Shown here: one piece after another, positions 53,980-64,000 of the stretch
Layout: the number at the start of each line of letters is the position of its first letter
Numbering within the stretch: the stretch's first letter is position 1
Origin: Labyrinthula sp. Ha
Taxonomy: Eukaryota > Sar > Bigyra > Labyrinthulida > Labyrinthulaceae
Length of the DNA stretch: 64,000 bases
Assembly (NCBI GenBank): GCA_015227615.1
Contig: JAALGZ010000079.1
Coordinates: forward strand, 1-64,000
Direction: 5' to 3'
Notes under the pieces: generated by a model
Database searches by the model: none
What the model saw: only the letters and a program-made list of their open reading frames with translations
Told to the model about the DNA's origin: nothing
Translations under genes and position numbers: made by a program

Positions 53980-56900
53980 TTTGTTTACCTAGAAGTTAAT
54001 ATTCACTAAATTAAGGTTTTCGTCGTATGGAGACAACTAAGATGTTCCCAGTTTCGGTTTCAAGAAACAAAGAAGAATAAATAAAATATGTGATTTTAAT
54101 TGCTAGAATTTGATATTCATTATATTTTTGGTATGTTCGTGTTTAAAGTCTCTGCTAGCTAGTATATTCTCTATTATACAAGACTTACTAGTTACTATTT
54201 TTAGTGAGAAGTTGAAAATATCGAGAAAACGAGTCGAGATTTTTTATGTTTCAATATCTCTCGTTTCTCGGTAAGAGTGAGTAAATTTATCTAATAGTTA
54301 ATACAAAAGAATATTATCAACATAAGACACTATATCTTTTTTATTTTCTATTAAACCTCGCTATCATTATCATATCAATTTATGAATTTTATCTGCTCCT
54401 TTCAGTAACCATAATTTGTGCATTTTACCAGTTAGTTAATCAAACTATCATCCAACCCTGTATAGTGAATCCTATCTCAGATTTTAAGGTGTAGACTCGT
54501 ACGTATAAAGAATAAGAGCTCCAAGAATCTTAAACATGCTTTTAATCAAATTATTTCAATAGGGATTCATTTTTTTGGCAACAGGGTAGTATACCTGCTC
54601 CTAGATGATTGGACACCATATAATGTTTATTCATGTTCGATCCTAAGTCATGTATGGAGATTTTACTCGTGAAATTTATTTAGATATTATTTGAAACGAA
54701 ATAGACTGATAAGAACATTATATTGCAGTAAAGTTTTATTTCCTGTGATGGGATTATTCTCAATGTTTATGACATGAGCATTTTCAGGAAAAAATAAATT
54801 CTTCTAAGCAACAACATATTATGTTTGATTAGAGATATTTAGAATTTTGCCCCCAGTATATCATGCTTCTTTAGATAAAAAGTAGTATTAACTATCTAGT
54901 AGCTCTTCTAGGTATGGTATGCTTATTCTCTTGTACCTACCTTTCATAAATGAAAACTGGTCTGGAACTCGGTTAAATTTATATGTGACTCCTTTCAATC
55001 CACTAAAGTAAAAACCACCAATAGAAGAACATATAGGTCCCTACGGGTAACTAAATAAATAATGTGATTTTTTTTCTAGAATCTTTAACAATAATATATT
55101 CTAGTTATTTTTATTTGTCTGATCCTTTTGATTGTGCCTGGGAGAAAAGATGCTATTTTAATACAGGTAATGAAAAACTATTTCAATTATTGGTTATTGT
55201 AACCAAATTAAGCCTGATCTCTTAAGACTAGTTAAGGGCTATAATGATGGTATCGCTTTTTCCTACCATGCAAATGTTATTATTAAATATGAAAGTATCT
55301 GGCTGTGGTACCAGTAATGACAAAATACTGTGGATTATTCTCCATTCAAATTTTCTTAGTAAAAGACGGTCGTTTGGTGGTTCGATGTGATACATAGAAG
55401 TGGCTATTAGAACTAATCTCCAAAATTTACAATCCTTGATATTGCACTACTGTGGAATAACAGCTTCATCGCCACGAGGATTCATACTGAAGAGCCGATA
55501 TAATTAATATTCTTGATGACTATGTTAATTAGACTACTATAAAATTATTGCCTGACTGTGAGATCATATAGCACGTTGCTGGTTATTATAATAATATTTT
55601 GAAATACTAATGAAAACTCATTTACAATTTTTAAAAAAATTAGCTGCAGAGGTTTGTTCTTGGCGACTTCTTGCTTATATCTTAACAACGCAAAGAATCG
55701 ACTCTAATAACAAGAAAAATTGTTGTCACCAATAGGAAAACCACTACTAGAGAAATTATTATAGCTCATAATACCAGTTTTCAAGATTCTGAAATTGGAG
55801 AAGAGCTTTATTTAGCTGGCCGCGGACAAATATATATTCTTGCGAGAAAAATTTTTTTCTTGAAAGGTGCGAAAATAAGATTTAATCACCTGATGTTTAT
55901 TCAACTAATATCTTAAAATCTTTTAATTTTCATCAATAACTCATAAAAAGGTGTGTTCAAATTCCTGGAATTGTGAAATATATAGAATTTATTTTAATGC
56001 CAATATGCGATGTTAAAATTGCTATTTTATGATCGGTCTGCTTCATTAGATAATGTCATACACAAAATGAGCCATTCAATAGTAATACCAGAAATTACCC
56101 CAATCCTTTTATATAAGAATATGCAACAATTTGAATATACTTAACTGGCAAAAACTAACCATCTTCTCAGTTACTTTGCACTTACAATTGCTTTGTTTAT
56201 TTGCATATTATTTTGAAATCAATAATCAGTTGAAGCTGCTTTGGTGTATTTATTGACTCATATAATAGTTTGCATAACAGTATTTCATTTTTTAATAGAA
56301 TTTCTTAAGACAGCTATATCTTCCATCTTATTTAATTGTCGGAACTTATTTTTTCATTTGTTTTACCATAACAGGTAAATATTACCTCAGTAAAGAATAG
56401 CTAAAGAAATTCCTTACCAGTTTTTCGGAGTCTTTCTAACATTCCGAAGAATCGTTTGAATTAAAGTGGTCTTTTAAATACTTTGTATCATAGTCTTGCA
56501 AGATTCAGCAGTATATTTTGTGTACCTATTATGGTGAGACATGGTTTATAGTTTTCCAGGTTGCAGATCTTTTGATTTGCCTGTGATGAACATTTCCCTC
56601 TAAGATTTTAAAATTATGTTGGTTAATACTAATACTTAAACTTTTCAAGAAAAGTTGTGTTACCTTCTATCTTTCTATACTTGGGAAATGTTTATATAAG
56701 AATATCTAACTTAACTTTGTTGGTAACTATGCCAAATGACTTCATATATCTAACAGGTATAGTTGCGTTCTCTGTGTTACTTCTGCGACTTTCATTGTAT
56801 TGAATTATAACATATCTTTACCTGGCTTCAATACAAATCTCATTATTCTGGGAATGATCAAATTTTGCTTAAAAATGAAAGAATATTCTTAAAGAAAGTT

Positions 56901-58542
56901 TATTAATACTGGCTATATGGTCTAAAATGAGATATGCTTCACTTGGGATCAAGAGTTTTAATATAGAGGCTGCCGCATTTTCCTATTATTCTCAGTATTT
57001 CTTTTGAAGGTTTTATACCTCTTTCGCTCTTCAATAAAAAATTCATTAGGATTTTACCTTAATTTACTATTTTTTTCTCATCTCTAGTGCCTCCGAAACC
57101 TCCATCTGTCTTCTGATTCTATTTTCTAATTACCTGTGGCTCAATTAAAGAAGTAATATATTAAAATATTTTTCTTGCATTTCTTAATCGAATTCTAGCT
57201 GCCTTTTATAAAAGTATATTTTATTCTCAGCTTAACAAATATAAATTTTTAATCTATATCAAATTCAGTTTTTACTGGTGTGGACTTCTCTTTTAATCAT
57301 AGAATAGTTTGGACACATCTTTGCTTTTCTTCTTGCCGGTTTTGTCTATTACAAGACTCTATGCTTATTTTTCGTATTGTTGTTAAACTTTTTATGTTTT
57401 CATATAAATTTAGTTGATAAGCATAAAAAAATGTGATATTAGTATGCTTCTAAATTGTAAATACTGATGCATAGAGCACAAATTAAGTTCTACCATTTCC
57501 ATAAGTAATATTCTTCAAGGACAACTTCATTCGGAAATCAACCTCATTTATATTCATAGAAGGTATAATCAGCAGCAAGAAAAGCTTTAAAAATATTTTA
57601 AATTAATTTCCAATTAGGATTCTTTAGAGTATTTTTTTTCTAGTTGAACGTGTCAAATCTTTTTATTTGCAATTAGTCTTATATCACGATGCGGTTTTCT
57701 CTTGCCACGTCATTAAACCAATAATAATAAATTTTGCGAAACTTCAAAGACAAAATCAGATATTTGAACAAGAAAATTAACTGGTTTCAAAACCAATACA
57801 TAACAGAAAAATATTTAACTATTAAAGGGGTACAATATATCATAAAATTTTTAATTAGCGTATTAAGATTTTCTCATCTGATATATTCTTGGTTATGTAT
57901 TTACTAAAGAGAACAACAAAAGACTTGAATTTTACCAAATATATTCTTCAATATCTAAACAAATAAGTGAAGAAGAAATTGAAATGAAGATGCATAATTC
58001 AAAATTATAGGCACTTTTTTTTATCATATTAATATTCGAAAGTTTTAGATATTATTCTAGGTCAAGTTGACTTGGTGATTAATTGCAAGTGAATAGTTTT
58101 ACAACAGATTTTAATTCTTTTCGAAGTAGTTTAAGATATATAATATATATAATTTTAAAGTTTATCCTTGTTTTTTTTAACTGTTGAACTCTTTGAGCAC
58201 AAAATATCCAGATTTTTTTCTTTGGAAACACTTGTAGTCGTGAAATATGGAAACAATATTTTCTTATCTATCTGGTATTTGTTAAGAACTTGATTGCTTC
58301 TTCTAGTTAAAATTATATATTTTTCTTATAAAATAAATATGAAAAACAAAACCAATATAATTTTGATTTTCTTTTTATTTTATGTCCGTGTCAACATAAT
58401 CTCTATTTTTCACTTTTAATGAGAATTTTTAGAATTAAAACAAAACTTTAAAAAATAAAACTTAGACTCAAAATTCAGCTTCTCGATTTTTAGTATACTA
58501 TATAAAACCTAAATATACAATATTTGTTTTCAATATTTACTT
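53980..58542. other. Gene-poor region, 4.6 kb
   Basis: Between copies B and C. No open frame over 60 codons is supported and no further copy of the family is seen. The sequence is uniformly AT-rich. Confidence 0.6.
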
Positions 58543-59647
58543 TTAGTGCATTAAAATACAAACTAAAGGGAAACTCACACCTAAAATAAGAAAAAATACA
58601 AATAATACCAATTTGAAAGTGAAAAAAATATGAAATAGCAAATTCACCACCAGAAAAGATAGAAACAAATAAGAAAGTTATTACTCCAGCTAAACACCAA
58701 GCAGAAATAATATAACTGGACCATCTCGTTCGTAAAATCAACCCATGAATACCACTTCCACGAGAAATAGTTGTTGAATTTTGTTCATCAAAGTCTTTAT
58801 CTTGAATATATACAGTATTTGCTTCTGCAAGTAATTTCAAATCCTTTAAAAGCGCACCAAGGACAACTTGACAAATAAGAAAAAAATAAAATGATACAAG
58901 AAAAGTAATTAAATTATTTGTTACTTGAATATTTGTTAATGTTTTCATTGTCTCAAAAGAAAACTTCGTTTCTGTTTTATTCAGAGATAAATAAATAGGC
59001 GGAATAAAATATGAAAAGGGAAAAACAATAACATGAAAAAGAAAAGAAAAAGAAACTTGATACTTGAACAATTTTTCAACATCTACACCATAAAACCTTA
59101 CTTTTAATGAATACATCATTCTTGCTTTTTCTAAATGATATTTTGCATATTTGTAAAAATAGAAATTAATTATAGAGTTCATAGAAATTAAGAAGAAACC
59201 AATTATTAGAGAAGTTGGAAGAAAATATGGATAAACAGCGTCTTCAAAAAAACTAAGCTTCAAAACAATATAGATTAAACTAACTGAAATACCAGTTATT
59301 TTTAATATTCGAAACTTTCTTTCGCTCCTTGTAGGTAAATAAAATGAATATACAAGACAAACCAAACTCACAAAGATAGAGATGATCAACAAAGTTTTTA
59401 GTAACCCTATATTTCCAGTGCATGGAGCTGCTTTGAATAAAATAGGCTTAAAATCTTCAAATGAAGTTTTATTTCCATTCCCAAAGTTGTCAATGAAAAG
59501 CTGATGAGCTCCATCACCACCACTTGCTTCTGGAGTAAAATCTAACAAACCTGTCCATCCAGAGTCACAAATACATTCTCCATCTATACAAGTCCCATGA
59601 GCTCCACATATATTCTTATTTACTTCTCCTGTTAGAGTTAAACACAT
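58543..59647 (-). CDS. EGF-like multi-TM protein, copy C
   Basis: From ATG 59647; same architecture as copy A: EGF-like head (CGAHGTCIDGECICDSGW), the conserved stretch with GAHQLFIDNFGNGNKTSFED and AAPCTGN, then six TM segments, with the loop HLEKARMMYSLKVRFYGVDV between TM3 and TM4. Spliced at 58608/58581 (a 28-nt GT..AG insert) the protein has 358 aa and ends FQIGGVSFPLVCILMH, colinear with A and B and with the stop at 58543-58545. Unspliced, the frame drifts into a different, non-conserved 45-residue tail ending at 58490. The conserved context TAATAAATG before the start is shared with A. Together with the 13 kb spread and common orientation, this suggests tandem duplication followed by intergenic expansion. 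Function unknown. Confidence 0.8.
58581..58608 (-). other. Putative 28-nt intron, EGF-TM copy C
   Basis: Minus strand CAAATTG | GTATTATTTG...TTATTTTAG | GTGTGAG. Removal restores the ending conserved in A and B, with the same 38-nt final exon. Confidence 0.65.
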
Positions 59648-60549
59648 TTATTATACTTCTTGTTCTTGGTAAACCAAGTTTATTATGGTATATATATATT
59701 TGAATAACTTCTAGTTATTATTTTAAATAAATTCTTGAGAAGATGCGAATAGTTTTAATTGCAAGAAGTTACCTAATATTTTATATTTTGTTTTCAGTGC
59801 TGAATTATATAGTATTATAAAATCTCATATAATATATGTTGGGATTTTATGACTGGGACTTTTTAATTACCATTCTAAAATAGAAATTGTAGTGTAAAAA
59901 GAATAATTACTTGTGGTCGGAATTTGAATGACGAGCTGTCATGTAATTTTCAATACTGAATAGCGCAATTTCATTGGTTGAACTCTGGAAACAAGATTTC
60001 AACAGAAAGTGAAAAAAAAAGTAACACTCAAAATGAAATAAGCACTTTTGAGATAAGTTAGTTTTGGTTTATAAGTATAGAAGAAGGAGCTGATGTTTTG
60101 ACCTCTAGTAAATGAAACATAGTGATAGAAGTTGAGTGGGTGAGGTATAACCGAAACTTTGTTGAGAGCCAAGTGAAGCTCTTCTGGGTAATAAGAGGCT
60201 TGTGTAAATTGATATTTGATTAAAAGCAGTTGTATTTATAGAAAGTAGATATCGTTGAAAATTAGATAAATCGGTGGTGATGTCATATTGGAAGGTAACG
60301 GAAGGGGAAAAATGATGACGTGGTTTGGTGAAATACAGTTTTGACAATGATGGAATACGAACTTTAGTTTACTAAATATAGTTTTTCAGGAGTTTTTTTA
60401 AGCTTTAAATAATTGAAAGAAGAACTTTACAACAGTTTAAGAGACCAAGGGGAAAAAGAAGTTAATAATACTTAAAAGTTAAAATTGAGAACTAGACGTA
60501 CTCAATATTGGATCCAATATTCGTATAAATAGTACGAATTATAATAGTT
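59648..60549. other. Upstream flank and possible leader/LTR of the retroelement
   Basis: The left 200 nt are the promoter side of copy C, including a CTTGG/CCAAG hairpin near 59671. From about 59.84 kb, where TGTTGGGA could be an LTR start, to 60.55 kb the base composition is less AT-rich and may include the 5' LTR and leader of the element that follows. Its right-hand partner is outside the window, so this cannot be confirmed. Confidence 0.3.
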
Positions 60550-63500
60550 ATGGAAAAAGTAAATAAAAACAGAAGTGAGCCGTCGGTCCTAAGATCGGAA
60601 ACTGGTAAAAAATCAGGAGGAAGGGTAGTTGCAGAAATCAGTCCTAGGAACATAATTACCCGAGATACAGAAACTCCTCAGGAGTTGAATCAGGTTGCGG
60701 TTGAGGAAAGTAGTAGCCAAGGAGACATGCGGGATAATAGCGAAGTGTATAGAAACGTCTCTGATCCAGGGGAAAACATGACAACCCCGGATCATGTGGT
60801 AGTAACCCGTGAAAGTTGGGAGCAGCTTAAGCAAAATTATGAAACTCTACAACTTCAAATGAGTACTTTACTCCAACAGGTAAAGACAAATATATCAACA
60901 GGAAGCAATAGGGAAGTCAAGAAGGATCTGTTTAGGATCAAAGGTAAAGGAAAAAGTAGGTCGGAGATAGAGGAATCTGATTCGGAGAATAGCACTCATT
61001 CTGCTTCTTCGTTGAGTTTAACTGATTCAAATATTAGTAAGGGAAATAACGGAGGTTTGAGAGAGAGCGAAAGGAAGAGAGCGAGGGAGGAAAAATACAA
61101 AGGGAAACTTGTGTTGCGATCCCTGGAGCCAAGTAAGGTGGCAGCATTTTTGGAGAAATTTCAGGTGTATGAGACCAACGTAGTCAGGGGGAGGTTAAAG
61201 TTGCCTGATGTGGATATTTCTTTATGTTTGAGCAATCAGGTGCAGGTGATGTTGCAAGATGAGGGAGTTAGTGCGATGAGAAGGAGGTCCGCAATGAAGT
61301 ACCTCAACAGCATCAACAAGCTACAGAATAAAGGAAAAGAAAAGATACTAATGAGGAAAGTAGAGAGCTTGGTGTGGTCCAATGAGGGCGCACCTATGAA
61401 GTCCATGACCAAATTCTTGAAGCAAGTTACGGACATGGTGAGGGGAATCAGGTGGGAGACTAAGTCGATGGAGAAGGAGTCTTGTTTGAAAGTGATTAGG
61501 AAATTACCTTTCGAATTTGGATCAGGAAATGCAAAGAGAACCCAGTCGATTAAGAAGTGGAAGAAAATGGGAAAATTAAGGAGAGGTTTGAATAAAGGGA
61601 GCATGGTAATATCGGAATCGGATCTTCAGAGTCCTGCTTTGAAACTTCTGGTTGATGAATCAATAAAAAATAAAGTTAATGTCGGTGTAATGTCTGATCC
61701 AGTCTTGAGACAACGCCCTAAGAACCCTCGAGGGGAGTCAAACCCCCCGGATGGAATAAAAAGAACGACATTGGAAGACGGATCTTTAATACATTTCCTA
61801 CCGAAGACCTGGTCTAAGAGGAAGAGGAAGCAGTACGGCATGGACCACAACCTATGCCTCTTTTGCTATATCAGTAATCACCGATTTGATGACTGCAAGT
61901 TGGTTAAACAGCGGGATGCGAAAAAGGGAAGACGGTAAATGAGATTGAAAAAGAGGTGAGTAGTAGCGAGAAGGTGGAGGCAGGAGAAACTGGTTCGGAG
62001 GATGAAGAGTCAGTATTTGTAGGAGTAGTCGAATTGTTGGATGTTGAAGAGGATTATGATGAAGAATCGGGGGATTTCATCGTGGGGTCTCTAGATCCAG
62101 TGGATTTGGGAGAAATTCTGGTTGAGGATGAGTTTGAGGTAAGAGGAGATACAGGAAAGCCGCATATAACAGATAAAAAAGTGTAGCAATACCTAAAAAG
62201 TAAAGTAAAAGAAAAGATCTCATCTTGGGGGAGAGAGGGTACAATAACTCCTAATCAGGCTCAAGAGCTGGAGAGCATTTTATTGAATCATCTCGAAGCT
62301 TTTGGGTCAAAATTGCAAAATGTGACTTCAATAACCTTACACCTATGAAGATCGAGCTGCGTGAACGGGTCGCGGAATCTGTAAGCAAGCCTTACCCGAT
62401 ATTCAAGGTCACTATGGAAGCCCTAAAAAACAAATTAAGAGAATTAGAGGATATGGGAATGATTAGGAGAGAACCTAACCCTTTCTTCTCTTCCCCTGTG
62501 ATTATGGTTTCAAAACCAGGAAAGAGGGATGAGTATAGGATGGTAGTCGAGCTCCATAGATAAAACATGTCTGTTAAGCCTACTGGAGCTGGATTACCAG
62601 ATCTGGAAACCCAGTTAGCTTGGTTCAAGGGCACTGAAAAATATTTCGGGAGTTTTGATGGATTAAGTGGATTTGATTATTTGAGGGTGGAAGATGGAGC
62701 TCAGAAATATTTGGGGATGGTGACACCGTGGGGTTGCCATACTATGTTGATGCCCCCCCCCCCAAATATACCAAGAAAGGTTGATCAACGAGGTCCTGGG
62801 AGGTGTAAATGAGGACAGTTTGTTCGGCAACGGAGTTCTACATTGGATCGATGATTCACTGATTTATGCTTCATCCTGCGAAGAATATAAGGATATCCTT
62901 TCCCAATTCTTGACCCAGTGCATAGAGGTGAATTTTCGGTTAACCTTGGATAAGTGTGATTTAATCAAAGGGAAAGTGAGGTAGTGTGGGAGAATATTGG
63001 AGAATGGGATATGGAGATATGATGAGAAATATTTTCTGAAGTTGGAGGATATGGGGGAGGTAAGGAAGATGGATCAGATGGAAAACTTGATCTATGTAAG
63101 CACATGGTTAGCTTCCAGTGCACCAAATTTATCCAGGAAACGTCACTACCTAAGTAAGAAGGTGAAAGAACTTGAACGAGACCTAAAAATAAAATACAAA
63201 AAGAAACTAAGTAAGCATCAGCGGAGAGCCGCATCAGTGGAAGAGTGGTGGAGTGAAGGAGATCGAGATGAGGTTCGCAAATTCTTGAAGTCCATATCTT
63301 CCAGTGCTGCTAACAGTTTGAAGCTGTATCAGCTGGATAGGAGGGTGGCTATATTCACGGATGCGAGTTTCCAGTTTTGGTCAGGAGTGCTGGGACTGTG
63401 GGATAGTGACGGGTGATTACCTATATACTTCGGAAGTGGAGAGTTTGTAGGAAGTAGCATCCACTGGAGCATGACCGACAAGGAGATCTATCCAATCATT

Positions 63501-64000
63501 AAGCTAATGAAAAGGTATAGATTTATATTGTAAGGCCACCAGACACCCATAGAGCTCTATACAGATCACAAAAACTTGATTTACCTAATGACACCAAAAA
63601 AGGACATGAAAGTTGCTGCATTCGGGCGGGTCCAGAGATGGATACTCACCATTCAGGAGTTTATCACTGTTTTTCATCATCTTCCAGGGGAGACCAATGT
63701 TTTGGCAGATCTGTTGACAAGATGGGGGTAAATGGAGTCAGAGGATATGTTAAGTCTAAAAACCAAGCTGGTAGATAGCAATGGAGATGCAGGTTGGAGA
63801 ATTCGTTGGAAGGGAATAACCTTATTTGCAAATAGTGATGATGTAGATGCTGAGAAGATGGAGATCGCCAATATGATTGGTGGACCTGATGGTGAAGAGG
63901 TGCTGGAGGTGGAAGTGAATAAAGTTAAGGGGTAGAGGTTTGACCCGGGGGTAGTAAAGTTTTTAGAAAATAGGGTTGCCGTACATTCTCTAAAAGAAAT
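60550..64000 (+). mobile_element. Ty3/gypsy-type LTR retroelement, broken fossil, running off the window
   Basis: An old retroelement copy. Parts in order: a Gag-like region (about 60550-61938) with a coiled or charged N-terminal half and a C-terminal zinc knuckle (CLFCYISNHRFDDC, spacing CX2CX4HX4C); an acidic spacer in the protease region (about 61.95-62.2 kb); reverse transcriptase (about 62.35-62.98 kb; YFGSFDGLSGFDYL, WIDDSLIYAS); and RNase H (about 63.34-63.73 kb; FTDASFQFWSGVL, LYTDHKNLIYLM). Integrase and the 3' LTR would lie beyond 64000. The RT and RNase H wording is Ty3/gypsy. The Gag part is still open, while the Pol part is broken in about half a dozen places. I read it as a non-functional copy of intermediate age, since the domains remain easy to recognise. 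Confidence 0.85.

Noticed and set aside
1-64000. CRISPR arrays, operons, bacterial or organellar origin
   Set aside because: No regularly spaced repeats, no ribosome-binding sites, and gene content is nuclear eukaryotic.

Overview
The window is nuclear DNA from a microbial eukaryote that I cannot place to genus or phylum. It is AT-rich, has no operons, and carries recognisable eukaryotic orthologues: PP2A B55, TBC1D23, PUM3/Puf6, CCA-adding enzyme, SDHAF2, SETD3/LSMT-type SET, a tail-anchored fatty aldehyde dehydrogenase and a Zn2Cys6 regulator. Most genes are single open frames. Where introns can be argued they are tiny (about 18-34 nt, GT..AG). The standard genetic code fits: the long conserved genes end in TAA or TAG and have no internal stops. 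SDHAF2 implies mitochondria with complex II. A Pro-Thr stalk protein, a eukaryotic PqiA-like membrane protein and Zn2Cys6 genes would suit a stramenopile, a red alga or a fungus-like protist, but none of these is decisive.

Layout: genes sit in small tight islands separated by long deserts. Island 1 (1-2.7 kb) has the end of PP2A B55, an unrecognised membrane protein, and a convergent PqiA-like protein with two putative tiny introns. At 6.9-9.0 kb lies a secreted type I membrane protein with a PT-repeat stalk, interrupted by a frame change and in-frame stops. At 16.9-18.4 kb is a class 3 aldehyde dehydrogenase. Island 2 (22.6-28.1 kb) holds a glutaredoxin/DUF442 fusion, a tandem SET protein and TBC1D23. 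Island 3 (36.9-40.9 kb) holds SDHAF2, PUM3 and the tRNA CCA enzyme. A Zn2Cys6 regulator follows at 44 kb. From 46.5 to 59.6 kb come three same-strand copies of an unfamiliar EGF-plus-multi-TM family, the middle one decayed. The right end (60.5 kb to the edge) is a broken Ty3/gypsy-type retroelement.

In islands 2 and 3 neighbours are either divergent from short shared promoters or convergent with almost touching stop codons (1-nt gap; 8-nt overlap). The shared promoters and the SDHAF2 promoter carry GGCCCA/TGGGCY and TGGCCA motifs. Two copies of a 133-134 bp SINE with pol III-like boxes lie in the deserts, one with a perfect 12-bp target-site duplication.

The most interesting observations are: (1) the three EGF-TM paralogues each carry a GT..AG insert of 30, 20 or 28 nt at the same site before an identical 38-nt last exon, pointing to ultrashort introns; (2) the EGF-TM family itself; (3) the compact SINE; (4) the glutaredoxin-DUF442 fusion lacking the phosphatase cysteine; (5) a TBC1D23 that keeps both catalytic fingers. 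All intron calls are inference from DNA alone.
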